DNA of 64,000 bases from positions 62,001-126,000 of the forward strand of contig NZ_JBBGAZ010000006.1 in NCBI RefSeq assembly GCF_037478305.1, read 5' to 3'. The stretch is from Cognatishimia coralii. GTDB lineage: Bacteria > Pseudomonadota > Alphaproteobacteria > Rhodobacterales > Rhodobacteraceae. Of the stretch, positions 56,769 through 64,000 are shown in pieces (position 1 is the stretch's first letter; every line of letters starts with the position of its first letter). The notes under the pieces are model-generated. The model was not told the origin of the DNA. It searched no databases and saw only the letters and a list, made by a program, of their open reading frames with translations. The translations under genes and the position numbers were made by a program.

Positions 56769-58043
56769 TCAGTTCTGATAAACCGCCTGTCCGCCAACAT
56801 AGGTCGCGCGTGTCTTGCCCTGCAATCGTTGTCCGTCAAACGGCGTATTTTTGGATTTGGATTTCAATTTGAAACGATCCAGCACGAAGGGGGCATCCGG
56901 ATCAAACAGCACCAGATCGGCAGGGGCTCCGGCCTCAAGGCGGCCGCTAGCAAGCCCAAGTCTCTGGGCGGGATTGAAGGACATCGAGCGGAACAATTCT
57001 TGCAGCGTCATCAGGTCAGAATGATACAAACGCAGCGCCGCGGGCAGGAGTGTCTCTAACGCGACGGCCCCGGAGGCGGCTTCTTCAAATGGAAGGCGCT
57101 TGCTCTCTTCGTCTTGTGGCGTGTGCATCGAACTGATCACATCGATCAAGCCTGATTTCACAGCGGCAATAATGGCTTGCCTGTCGTCCTCGCTCCGCAG
57201 AGGTGGTTTGACCTTAAAGAAGGTCCGATAGTCGGCAACGTCCAGCTCGTTCAACGTCAAATGATGGATCGAGGTGCCCGCTGTAATGTCCAACCCATTG
57301 GCCTTGGCGCGCTCCAACGCAGGAAGCGCACGCGCGGCAGTGATCTGATCCGCGTGGTATTTCGCGCCGGTGACTTCTACCAAGGCGATGTCGCGATCAA
57401 GCCCCATGCGCTCGGCAATTGGGGACACCGCTGGCAGACCGCGCAAAGACGCGAATTTGCCCGACGTCGCAGCAGCCCCTTTGGACAGACCCGGATCCTG
57501 AGGATGCGCAATGACCAGCGCCCCGAGGCTGCGCGCATATGTCAGCGCGCGGGAAAAGACTTTGGTGTCGACCACAACATGGTCGCAATCGGTGAAGGCC
57601 ACAGCGCCTGCGTCCATCAGAAAGCCGATCTCTGTCATTTCGCGGCCCGCGCGGTCTTTGGTCAGCGCTGCCATCGGGACAACATTTACCGGAGCGGCTT
57701 CATTGGCACGGCGGGTGGCAAATTCCAGCGTTTCGGGCGTGTCAATCGCCGGGCTCGTGTCCGGGCGCGTGACGATCGTGGTGACCCCGCCTGCCGCCGC
57801 CGCAAGCCCTGCCGATCGATAGCTTTCTTTGTGACGCTCACCCGGTTCGCAAACCTTTACGCCGATGTCGACGATGCCCGGGGCAAGGCAGAGTCCCTCA
57901 CAATCCACAACCTCTGCCGCGTCGGGTACCGAAATATCCGCCCCAATCGCCGAGATCACGCCGTCTTCGACCAGAAGGCTGCCGACAAGGTCTTGCTCTG
58001 ATGTGGGGTCAATCAGCCGTGCATTGATGAAAATTGTCTTCAT
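56769..58043 (-). CDS. pyrC: Dihydroorotase-like protein, probably non-catalytic (PyrC')
   Basis: A 424-residue amidohydrolase-fold protein, matching type I dihydroorotase throughout. The metal-binding HxH of active enzymes (normally DxHxHxRxP) reads DIGVKVCEPGERHKES, so both His are lost. The conserved HVS histidine appears as ADQITA, and the catalytic ATDHAPH reads SSMHTPQ, losing the Asp. Such zinc-less forms (PyrC' or PyrX of Pseudomonas) support aspartate transcarbamoylase assembly instead of catalysis. It lies in the pyrB operon, which fits. An active dihydroorotase is expected elsewhere. Confidence 0.9.
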   Translation of the reverse strand: MKTIFINARLIDPTSEQDLVGSLLVEDGVISAIGADISVPDAAEVVDCEGLCLAPGIVDIGVKVCEPGERHKESYRSAGLAAAAGGVTTIVTRPDTSPAIDTPETLEFATRRANEAAPVNVVPMAALTKDRAGREMTEIGFLMDAGAVAFTDCDHVVVDTKVFSRALTYARSLGALVIAHPQDPGLSKGAAATSGKFASLRGLPAVSPIAERMGLDRDIALVEVTGAKYHADQITAARALPALERAKANGLDITAGTSIHHLTLNELDVADYRTFFKVKPPLRSEDDRQAIIAAVKSGLIDVISSMHTPQDEESKRLPFEEAASGAVALETLLPAALRLYHSDLMTLQELFRSMSFNPAQRLGLASGRLEAGAPADLVLFDPDAPFVLDRFKLKSKSKNTPFDGQRLQGKTRATYVGGQAVYQN

Positions 58044-58131
58044 GTCATCTCTTTCTGCAGGTCTTGGCGCGTTTGACGCGACATGCCCTCTCTGGCTTCG
58101 GGCGTCAACAAATTTGCTTGGGCGTGGCTGG

Positions 58132-58695
58132 TCATCGCATCAGGCCCCATAGCACTGCGCCGAGGATCAGCGCCAAGATCGGCAAAGCCAATATCGCCAC
58201 CAGAACTGTCAGATGCGGGCTTTGCGAGGCAGGCGCTGAGGTGCCCAAAGTGCCCTCGGAGGCTTGGCTTTTTAGGGGTTCAAAATGGACCGGCGTCGTT
58301 GCTTCCGACAGATACAGGACCGGCGTTACATTTGCCGCGGGCCTCAAGTTTTCGGTGTCACTTGCGAACCCACGCGCAAAGACGATCAAAAGAGTACCTT
58401 TTAGGCCATCAAGCAAAGCGCGATGCGGCATTAGGTCTTTTTCAGAAACGCCCGCCCCTTGGCCGAGAAAGCCCACAAGGCCCAAATCATCCAAGTCCGA
58501 GACATCAAAAAGCTCCGCGTGATCCGGATCGATCCAGTCAATTCCCAGCAAGGCACCAAGCGCCGCCCCCGTGGGCGCTGTATCAGGCTTGGGATGAAGG
58601 ATCTTGTGTCGCGCGCTTGCGTCCATGTCGACCGAGAATATCCGGATAGTCCCCCGCTCGCCCGGTGCAATGTGCAAAAGATCAGCCATCTGCAT
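58132..58695 (-). CDS. Hypothetical protein with C-terminal membrane anchor
   Basis: A 187-residue protein: an acidic soluble N-terminal region of about 155 residues (MQMADLLHIAPGERGTIRIFSVDMDASARHKILHPKPDTAPTGAALGALLGIDWIDPDHAELFDVSDLDDLGLVGFLGQGAGVSEKDLM) and one C-terminal membrane helix (TVLVAILALPILALILGAVLWGLM). It starts 14 bases before the end of the PH-like gene. I do not recognise the family. It sits between pyrB and pyrC' in the same operon; conservation of this arrangement would suggest a role linked to the membrane. Confidence 0.65.
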   Translation of the reverse strand: MQMADLLHIAPGERGTIRIFSVDMDASARHKILHPKPDTAPTGAALGALLGIDWIDPDHAELFDVSDLDDLGLVGFLGQGAGVSEKDLMPHRALLDGLKGTLLIVFARGFASDTENLRPAANVTPVLYLSEATTPVHFEPLKSQASEGTLGTSAPASQSPHLTVLVAILALPILALILGAVLWGLMR

Positions 58696-59179
58696 TGCCG
58701 TCTTTCGCGTTCATTATGCGATCCCTCAGTCTACGATCTGGTCGCACGTAGCTCATGACGGTCGCCCGCCCGTCACGCGCCCTGATCCGAAGGCTCCACC
58801 AAAAGACAGGCCGTACCGACTGAATATCAGACAGGTTCCACCAGCTGACGCTATCGTCCTCTCGCAGATTAACCAAAAACAATCGATGGTTGGTCAGGAT
58901 CCACAGATCGTCGCCACGATCACGCCACTCTTGCCATTCGTCAAAGACAAAGAACCAGAGCACCACGACGATCAGAGCCAACACCACCTGCGCGGCGAAA
59001 CTGATCGAGAGGCCTGGCACAAGGGCGAACCCCAAGGTGGTTAAAATCCCGATCACCAGACTACGTTGCAGGAAGGACAGGAAATTCGGGCGAAAGGCAT
59101 CCAAAACCTCTTCGCCGCCATGAAGATCAAACCCCTGATCCATCAGCGCCTTGATCCCAATGTCCCGATCCTGCGCCAC
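58682..59179 (-). CDS. PH-like domain membrane protein in the pyr operon
   Basis: A 165-residue protein with two close membrane helices (about residues 37-57 and 59-80, LVIGILTTLGFALVPGLSISFAAQVVLALIVVVLWFFVF) and a cytoplasmic C-terminal bacterial-PH-like domain (GDDLWILTNHRLFLVNLREDDSVSWWNLSDIQSVRPVFWWSLRIRARDGRATVMSYV). The GTG at 59179 has AAAGGA upstream and follows the 33-residue ORF by ten bases; an ATG at 59143 and a TTG at 59227 are alternatives. The function is unknown. It overlaps the next gene by 14 bases. Confidence 0.7.
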   Translation of the reverse strand: MAQDRDIGIKALMDQGFDLHGGEEVLDAFRPNFLSFLQRSLVIGILTTLGFALVPGLSISFAAQVVLALIVVVLWFFVFDEWQEWRDRGDDLWILTNHRLFLVNLREDDSVSWWNLSDIQSVRPVFWWSLRIRARDGRATVMSYVRPDRRLRDRIMNAKDGNADG

Positions 59180-59189
59180 AACCGATCCT

Positions 59190-59291
59190 TTATCCGCCAA
59201 CCCAGACCATAAGGCCCACAATGGCAAACATCACCAAAAGGGCGACGGTGGCCACGCGGCCGCTCATTTTCGGATCTTTCGGGTCTTCCAT
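59190..59291 (-). CDS. 33-residue membrane peptide between pyrB and the PH-like gene
   Basis: A short ORF beginning immediately after the pyrB stop (TAGATG), with GGAGG five bases before the ATG supplied by the end of pyrB. The product reads MEDPKDPKMSGRVATVALLVMFAIVGLMVWVGG in two parts: a charged start (MEDPKDPKMSG) and one membrane helix (VATVALLVMFAIVGLMVWV). It closes with TAA next to the AAAGGA site of the following gene. The tight linking and strong ribosome site make it likely real. Its role is unknown. Confidence 0.65.
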   Translation of the reverse strand: MEDPKDPKMSGRVATVALLVMFAIVGLMVWVGG

Positions 59292-60248
59292 CTATACCTC
59301 CACCGGAGCATTGGCGCGGGCCTCACGCAGGTTGCGCGCCAAAAGGTCCATCGCGGCCATGCGCACGGCGACCCCCATCTCGACTTGTTCCTGAATGACC
59401 GAGCGGTTGATATCGTCCGCAATCTCTCCGTCAATCTCGACGCCGCGGTTCATGGGGCCTGGGTGCATGACAATCGCATCATCTTTGGCGTGGCTCAACT
59501 TTGCAGCGTCCAGACCATAGCGATGATAATATTCGCGTTCCGATGGGATAAAACCGCCATCCATCCGCTCGCGCTGCAACCTAAGCATCATGACAACGTC
59601 GACGTCCTTCAGCCCCTCAGCCATATCCTCATAGACCTCAACGCCAAATTCGCCAATTTGGCTTGGCATCAGGGTCGGAGGGCCGACCAAGCGCACACGG
59701 TTCTCCATTTTGCCAAGCAAAATCAGGTTGCTGCGCGCCACGCGGCTATGGGCGATGTCACCACATATCGCGATGTTCAACCGATGCAAACGGCCCTTCG
59801 CTCGGCGGATCGTCAAGGCATCCAGCAAGGCCTGCGTCGGATGTTCATGCTTGCCGTCGCCCGCATTCAACACGGCACAATTCACCTTCTGCGCCAGCAG
59901 GTCGACCGCGCCAGAATGCGGGTGCCGCACCACCAGCAAATCCGGATGCATCGCATTCAGCGTCATCGCCGTATCAATCAGCGTCTCGCCCTTTTTGATC
60001 GAGCTCGCCTGCATCGCCATGTTCATCACATCAGCCCCCAGACGCTTGCCCGCGAGCTCAAAACTCGCCTGCGTGCGGGTCGAGTTCTCGAAGAACATAT
60101 TGATCTGGGTCAGCCCGGTCAGCGCGTCGGAATGTTTCACATCGCGCCGGTTCAGATCGACATATTGATCGGCAAGATCCAACAGGCTTGTGATCTCGTC
60201 AGGCCGCAACGCCTCGATCCCCAAAAGATGCTTTTGGCGAAAACTCAT
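59292..60248 (-). CDS. pyrB: Aspartate carbamoyltransferase catalytic subunit
   Basis: A 318-residue enzyme joining carbamoyl phosphate and aspartate in pyrimidine synthesis. The carbamoyl-phosphate motif is FFENSTRTQASFELAGKRLGAD. The HPTQALLDALTI segment, HPGPMNRGVEIDGEIADD loop and DVVMMLRLQRER aspartate-binding loop are all present, so it is active by sequence. There is no pyrI-type regulatory chain nearby. It leads the minus-strand operon pyrB, 33-residue ORF, PH-like, tail-anchored, pyrC', plsY. Confidence 0.97.
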   Translation of the reverse strand: MSFRQKHLLGIEALRPDEITSLLDLADQYVDLNRRDVKHSDALTGLTQINMFFENSTRTQASFELAGKRLGADVMNMAMQASSIKKGETLIDTAMTLNAMHPDLLVVRHPHSGAVDLLAQKVNCAVLNAGDGKHEHPTQALLDALTIRRAKGRLHRLNIAICGDIAHSRVARSNLILLGKMENRVRLVGPPTLMPSQIGEFGVEVYEDMAEGLKDVDVVMMLRLQRERMDGGFIPSEREYYHRYGLDAAKLSHAKDDAIVMHPGPMNRGVEIDGEIADDINRSVIQEQVEMGVAVRMAAMDLLARNLREARANAPVEV

Positions 60249-60315
60249 GGACGGCTCCCTTGTGGTGATCTTCGCCGCTTATAGAAACCTTGGTGCAGCA
60301 CGACAAGCCACCCTG

Positions 60316-60336
60316 TTTCTCTTGCTGAAAATATCC
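60316..60336 (-). repeat. Dispersed intergenic repeat, copy 6
   Basis: On the minus strand GGATATTTTCAGCAAGAGAA lies in the 149-base gap between the divergent pyrB and glycosylase genes. It is the only copy in a divergent promoter region. Confidence 0.55.
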
Positions 60337-60397
60337 CCACCGGAGGCGCACGCTTATGTGGTTTCCGAAGGGTGCCGCAAAGGATAGGCTCGCAGTC

Positions 60398-61174
60398 ATG
60401 GAATCAGCGATGGATTATCATACGGCGCGCGCATTGTTGGAATGGCAGGTCGAGCTTGGCGCGACCGAGGCCATTCTGGATGCGCCGGTCAATCGCTATG
60501 AGGCCCCTGCGCAAAAGCCAAAACCTCAGGCTGAGGCGCCTGTCGTGCCTGTCAAAAAGCCCGAGGTCGATCCGGTGCAGGTCGCGCGATCCTTGGCGCA
60601 GGCCGCGGGTGATCTTGCGGCGTTGAAATCCGCACTCGAAAGCTTTGACCATTGCGACCTTAAACGCGGCGCGCAGTCTCTGGTCTTCTCAGACGGCAAC
60701 GCTGAGGCAAAACTCATGATTATTGGCGAAGCGCCAGGCCGTGACGAAGACCGCGAGGGCCGTCCTTTCGTGGGACGTGCAGGCCATCTGTTGGACCGGA
60801 TGCTCGCGGCCATCGAGTTGTCGCGCGGATCTGAGTCTCCTCAGGACAGTGTCTATATCACCAATATCCTGCCGTGGCGTCCTCCGCAGAACCGCGATCC
60901 AAAGCCCGATGAAATCGCCATGCTGATGCCCTTCGTGCAGCGCCATGTGGAACTCGCGAACCCAGATATTCTAGTTCTCATGGGCAATATCGCCTGCCAG
61001 GGCGTGCTTGGAAAACGCGGCATTACCCGACTGCGGGGTGAATGGGCGGAAGCCTTCGGTAAACCTGCGCTTCCCATGTTCCACCCCGCCTATCTCTTGC
61101 GCAGCCCACATGCCAAACGCGAGGCCTGGGCGGACCTTTTGGAGTTGAAATCTCGTCTCAGAGACAAAGAGTGA
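60398..61174 (+). CDS. Uracil-DNA glycosylase (family 4-like)
   Basis: A 258-residue glycosylase, similar to the SPO1-polymerase-N-terminal/family 4 UDG group that starts base-excision repair of uracil. Motifs: IIGEAPGRDEDREGRPFVGRAGHLLDRML (motif A region), YITNILPWRPPQNRDPKPDE and the C-terminal FHPAYLLRSPHAKREAW. A cysteine in FDHCDLKRGAQ fits one [4Fe-4S] ligand. The N-terminal 90 residues form a linker rich in Pro and Lys. ATG 60398 (MESAMDYHTARALLEWQVELG) is typical; an upstream ATG at 60356 is open. Confidence 0.9.
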   Translation: MESAMDYHTARALLEWQVELGATEAILDAPVNRYEAPAQKPKPQAEAPVVPVKKPEVDPVQVARSLAQAAGDLAALKSALESFDHCDLKRGAQSLVFSDGNAEAKLMIIGEAPGRDEDREGRPFVGRAGHLLDRMLAAIELSRGSESPQDSVYITNILPWRPPQNRDPKPDEIAMLMPFVQRHVELANPDILVLMGNIACQGVLGKRGITRLRGEWAEAFGKPALPMFHPAYLLRSPHAKREAWADLLELKSRLRDKE

Positions 61175-61178
61175 CCCG

Positions 61179-61796
61179 ATGGATTTCTATCTGTTTCTCG
61201 CCTTCATTCCGGCCGCGATTGCGCTGAACCTCACCCCCGGGGCGGATATGTTGTTCTGTCTGGGGCAGGGGCTGCGCTCTGGACCCAAACAAGCCTTTGC
61301 CGCCAGCGCGGGCGTCTCGATGGGGTCGATGACCCATGTGACAATCGCCGGCTTGGGCCTTGGCGCTGCGATGTCCGCTTTTCCTTGGATTTTTGATGTG
61401 ATCCGCTGGATCGGTGTGGGCTATCTTTTGTATTTGGCTGTCACCGCCTTGCGGTCCAGCACGCAGTCCGGTGAATCGGTCCGGCTGACCTCGCTGCAGG
61501 CCTTTCGGCAGGGGTATTTTGTGAACCTCAGCAATCCCAAGGTGATCCTCTTCGTGCTCGCCTTCATCCCGCAATTCGTAGACCCAACGCAGGGCAGCGT
61601 TTTCGTGCAATTTCTCATGTATGGTGCGATCATTGCCATTAACGGCTTCCTCGTGAATGGCCTTGTCGGAGCCTTCGCAAGCGGGCTCGGCCAAGCCATG
61701 GCGGGGTCTAACAAATTCCAACGCGGCATTGGCTATGTCATCGCCACTATCTTCACCGCCCTCGCGTTGCGACTGGCCATTCTGGAGAAAAGCTGA
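61179..61796 (+). CDS. LysE family translocator
   Basis: A 205-residue membrane exporter of the LysE/RhtB family: MDFYLFLAFIPAAIALNLTPGADMLFCLGQGLRSGPKQAFAASAGVSMGSMTHVTIAGLGLGA at the N-terminus, then FRQGYFVNLSNPKVILFVLAFIPQFVDPTQG, the family NPK motif region. Six membrane helices are likely. It probably exports amino acids or analogues; the substrate is unknown. It starts four bases after the glycosylase stop and overlaps moaB by one base. Confidence 0.92.
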   Translation: MDFYLFLAFIPAAIALNLTPGADMLFCLGQGLRSGPKQAFAASAGVSMGSMTHVTIAGLGLGAAMSAFPWIFDVIRWIGVGYLLYLAVTALRSSTQSGESVRLTSLQAFRQGYFVNLSNPKVILFVLAFIPQFVDPTQGSVFVQFLMYGAIIAINGFLVNGLVGAFASGLGQAMAGSNKFQRGIGYVIATIFTALALRLAILEKS

Positions 61797-62344
61797 TGGG
61801 CCGCATTGACGACACTCGCCCGTTTATTCCGGTTAATATCGCCGTCCTCACCGTCAGCGACACCCGCAAAGCCGCCGATGACAAAAGCGGAGACACTTTG
61901 GCGAAGCGTATTGAAGAGGCGGGTCACAAAATCGCGGATCGCATGATCCTGCAGGACGAACGCGCCGAGATTGCCGATCAATTGCGGGCGTGGTGCGCGC
62001 GTGAGGACGTCGACGTGGTGATCTCGACCGGCGGGACGGGCCTTACCGGTCGGGACGTGACTGTTGAGGCACATCGTGACGTCTATGAAAAAGAGATCGA
62101 TGCCTTTGGCACCGTCTTTACGATGGTCTCGATGCAGAAAATCGGCACGTCCGCGGTGCAAAGCCGCGCGACAGGCGGCGTGGCGCAGGGGACATATCTG
62201 TTCGCGCTGCCGGGTAGTCCGGGGGCCTGCAAGGATGCCTGGGATGAGATCCTGAAGTATCAGCTCGATTACCGCCATATGCCGTGTAATTTCGTGGAAA
62301 TCCTGCCGAGACTCGACGAACATCTGGCGCGGAGCAAAGGGTAA
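61796..62344 (+). CDS. moaB: Molybdenum cofactor biosynthesis protein B
   Basis: A 182-residue MoCF-fold protein. The core is NIAVLTVSDTRKAADDKSGDTLAKRIEEAGHKIADRMILQDERAEIADQLRAW, then DVVISTGGTGLTGRDVTVEA and GVAQGTYLFALPGSPGACKDAWDEILKYQLD. MogA and MoaB-type proteins adenylate molybdopterin; bacterial MoaB itself is not always essential. It completes a Mo-cofactor thread with moaD and moaE 13 kb away. It begins on the last base of the LysE gene. Confidence 0.94.
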   Translation: MGRIDDTRPFIPVNIAVLTVSDTRKAADDKSGDTLAKRIEEAGHKIADRMILQDERAEIADQLRAWCAREDVDVVISTGGTGLTGRDVTVEAHRDVYEKEIDAFGTVFTMVSMQKIGTSAVQSRATGGVAQGTYLFALPGSPGACKDAWDEILKYQLDYRHMPCNFVEILPRLDEHLARSKG

Positions 62345-62361
62345 ATCCCGCAACATTTCAC

Positions 62362-62379
62362 GAAAAAATCGATTTTTTC
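62362..62379. terminator. 18-bp palindrome after moaB, possible terminator
   Basis: GAAAAAATC/GATTTTTTC is perfectly palindromic and has a T run in its right arm, 18 bases after the moaB stop. There is no loop, so hairpin formation needs a few central bases unpaired. It may terminate the glycosylase-lysE-moaB unit. Confidence 0.45.
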
Positions 62380-62480
62380 TTGAAATTTCGCCGCGCTGCA
62401 CAATTTCTCAAACTAGTTTAGACGGAAATGCTGACCACGACCGTATAACTTACGGGTGATTGGTAAATGTGCCCCATCTG

Positions 62481-62497
62481 AGCGATAATTCATCGCT
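62481..62497. promoter_or_regulatory. Inverted repeat upstream of the efflux adaptor gene
   Basis: AGCGAT-AATTC-ATCGCT is a perfect six-base inverted repeat with a 5-base spacer, 36 bases before the start of the adaptor gene. It is a candidate operator for a local repressor of the pump. Confidence 0.45.
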
Positions 62498-62532
62498 GTT
62501 TGAGTGGGATAGCCGCACAAGGAAGGGTTAGG

Positions 62533-63993
62533 ATGCGATTTCTGAGACAAAGTCTGGCTGGGCTGTTCCTCTTAAGCGCGACGGTTGCGCTTTTGATGAT
62601 GGCAGGCAATCTGATCCGTGGTGCGGTCGAAGAACGCATGTCGCAGGAACCGCGCACACCACCGCAGCGGGAACGCGTCTTTACCGTCAATGTTGTACCC
62701 GCAACGCCCGCTGATATCGCGCCTGTTCTGACAGTGTTTGGCGAAATCCAAAGCCGCCGCACGCTTGAACTCCGGACCGCTGCGGGAGGTGCGATTGTAG
62801 AGCTTTCTGAGGACTTCGAAGAAGGTGGGCAAGTCGCGGCTGGCGATCTGTTGCTGCGGATCGATGATGCCGATGCACGCGACGCTTTGGCTCGCGCCCA
62901 AACAGAATGGCGCGAAGCGGAGGCCGAGGTACGCGACGCGGATCGCGGATTGCTCTTGGCGCAGGACGATGTGTCCGCTGCGATGGAGCAGGCAGAACTG
63001 CGCGCCAAAGCGCTAGCGCGTCAGCAGGATCTTGAGGCGCGCGGCGTTGGTACAGCGGCAGCGATTGAAGCCGCTGAGTTGAACCTCGCCTCGGCCCGCC
63101 AATCTACCTTGTCCCGTCGGCAGGCGCTTGCAAATGCCGAAGCCCGCGTTGATCAGGCCGCGACCTCGCTCGAGCGCGCAGGCATCGCTGTGGCCGAAGC
63201 CGAACGCAATCTCGAGGATCGCATGATCCGCGCCGATTTCACGGGCACGCTCGCCGAGGTCTCTGTCGTGACCGGAGGCTTGGTGACAGCCAATGAACGC
63301 ATCGCCCAGCTTATCGATCCAAACGCCCTCGAAGTGGCCTTTCGGGTGTCCACAGCGCAGTATGCAAGGCTTCTGGATGAGAATGGCCGCCTCAATGCCT
63401 CGGACGTGACCGTTGCGCTGAATGTCAGTGGCATCGATCTGACTGCGACAGGTAAAATCAGCCGCGACAGTGCAGCCGTGGGTGAGGGTCAAACCGGACG
63501 TCTGGTCTTTGCCACTCTGGATGCGCCTAGGGGTCTTAAGCCCGATGACTTCGTGCAAGTCTCGGTTCAGGAGCCTGTCCTGAACAACGTGATTGCCATC
63601 CCATCATCAGCCCTGACGCCGCAAGGCGATGTCTTGGTGCTGGGCGAAGGGGATCGCCTCGAAGCCCTGCCCGTGCGCATGTTGCGTCGACAAGAAGATC
63701 AGATCATCGTGCGCGGTCGCGAGCTCGCGGGCCGCGAAGTCGTCGCCCGCCTGTCTCCGGTTTTGGGTGTTGGGATCAAGGTGAAGCCGATCCGCGAAGG
63801 GGCCAAGATCGAAGCGCCTCAGGCGCCGGAAATGGTTGCCCTAACGGATGAGCGCCGCGCAAAACTGGTGGCCTTTGTCGAAGCCAACAACCGGATGCCC
63901 GCCGAGGCCAAACAACGGGTTCTGGGTCAGCTTCAGGGCAATGAGGTACCCGCGCGGCTGGTCAATCGCCTCGAACAGAGAATGGGGGGCTAA
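62533..63993 (+). CDS. Efflux RND transporter periplasmic adaptor subunit
   Basis: A 486-residue membrane-fusion protein. The N-terminal signal-anchor (LAGLFLLSATVALLMMAGNLI) is followed by a lipoyl-like half (VLTVFGEIQSRRTLELRTAAGGAIVELSEDFEEGGQVAAGDLLLRIDD), a long alpha-helical hairpin (about residues 115-215, rich in Ala, Glu and Arg), and a beta-barrel domain (FTGTLAEVSVVTGGLVTANERIAQLIDPNALEVAFRV). The C-terminal 60 residues form an extra region. The next gene begins 4 bases after the stop, at the window edge. Drug or metal export is the likely role; the substrate is unknown. Confidence 0.92.
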   Translation: MRFLRQSLAGLFLLSATVALLMMAGNLIRGAVEERMSQEPRTPPQRERVFTVNVVPATPADIAPVLTVFGEIQSRRTLELRTAAGGAIVELSEDFEEGGQVAAGDLLLRIDDADARDALARAQTEWREAEAEVRDADRGLLLAQDDVSAAMEQAELRAKALARQQDLEARGVGTAAAIEAAELNLASARQSTLSRRQALANAEARVDQAATSLERAGIAVAEAERNLEDRMIRADFTGTLAEVSVVTGGLVTANERIAQLIDPNALEVAFRVSTAQYARLLDENGRLNASDVTVALNVSGIDLTATGKISRDSAAVGEGQTGRLVFATLDAPRGLKPDDFVQVSVQEPVLNNVIAIPSSALTPQGDVLVLGEGDRLEALPVRMLRRQEDQIIVRGRELAGREVVARLSPVLGVGIKVKPIREGAKIEAPQAPEMVALTDERRAKLVAFVEANNRMPAEAKQRVLGQLQGNEVPARLVNRLEQRMGG

Positions 63994-63996
63994 GCC

Positions 63997-64000
63997 ATGG
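63997..64000 (+). CDS. Start of the next gene, probably the RND permease (partial)
   Basis: An ATG begins at 63997, three bases after the adaptor stop, and only four bases remain in the window. Position directly behind a membrane-fusion gene suggests the inner-membrane RND pump subunit. This cannot be confirmed here. Confidence 0.4.

Noticed and set aside
59151..60284. 377-codon open frame antisense to pyrB
   Set aside because: The His/Arg-rich low-complexity product is typical of a codon shadow; pyrB motifs are intact.

Overview
The window looks like a stretch of core chromosome from an alphaproteobacterium, most likely of the Rhodobacterales (Roseobacter group). The inference rests on gene content seen here: a TrcR-type (DUF1013) cell-cycle regulator, COQ9, plant-type glutamate-cysteine ligase, a YejABEF peptide transporter, an Irr-type iron-control box before a ferritin, a catalytically degenerate dihydroorotase beside pyrB, paired nu-class (YghU-like) GSTs, and a short dispersed intergenic repeat that I recall from Rhodobacterales genomes. 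The sequence is moderately GC-rich by eye. I see no phage, transposon, integron or CRISPR array. The layout is dense, with many 1-14 base overlaps between neighbours.

Layout. 1-3.1 kb: the 3' end of pheT, a LysR-GNAT pair, a methyltransferase and a YtoQ protein. 3.1-10.6 kb: DUF1992, two GSTs, mscL and mscS, a DUF1330/LysR divergent pair, ald with its divergent Lrp-type regulator, ferritin and rpsU. 10.7-15.1 kb: COQ9, a quinone oxidoreductase, and a minus-strand run of a PepSY membrane protein, two small membrane proteins and an RNase T2. 15.2-21.3 kb: TrcR, then the minus-strand run dnaX-ybaB-recR-VOC-FAD oxidoreductase, a protein phosphatase and the 4.5S SRP RNA. 21.4-27.8 kb: a 5'-nucleotidase family protein, nudC, an SRPBCC protein, a sulfatase coupled to pheA, and a membrane-anchored cytochrome c. 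28-33.7 kb: the yejABEF operon. 33.8-41.5 kb: a D,D-carboxypeptidase, a HAD hydrolase, clpS, an RsmC-like methyltransferase, an SDR, the heme genes hemF, hemC and hemE, and a tRNA with anticodon CAT. 41.7-49.4 kb: an ABC-2 exporter, an S49 peptidase with a 55-residue partner ORF, a Ca2+/Na+ antiporter, and uvrC, pgsA, moaD and moaE. 49.4-56.0 kb: an OmpA/BON protein, ubiA, rsmE, gshA and an orphan VasI-like protein. 56.1-60.2 kb: a minus-strand operon running pyrB, a 33-residue membrane peptide, a PH-like membrane protein, a tail-anchored protein, pyrC' and plsY. 60.4-64 kb: uracil-DNA glycosylase, LysE, moaB and the adaptor of an RND efflux pump whose permease begins at the window edge.

Functional threads. 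Three heme genes, the Irr-controlled ferritin and the cytochrome form an iron/heme thread. moaD, moaE and moaB belong to molybdenum-cofactor synthesis. dnaX, ybaB, recR, uvrC and the glycosylase serve replication and repair. ubiA and COQ9 serve ubiquinone synthesis, and pgsA and plsY serve phospholipid synthesis.

I found no clear new multi-gene defence or biosynthetic system. The observations most worth following are the small membrane proteins embedded in the pyr operon, the dispersed intergenic repeat, the palindrome-plus-terminator module between uvrC and pgsA (a possible small RNA), several near-perfect operators in divergent promoters, and several enzymes with altered catalytic residues (PyrC', an SDR with YxxxT, an RNase T2 with Glu to Gln).
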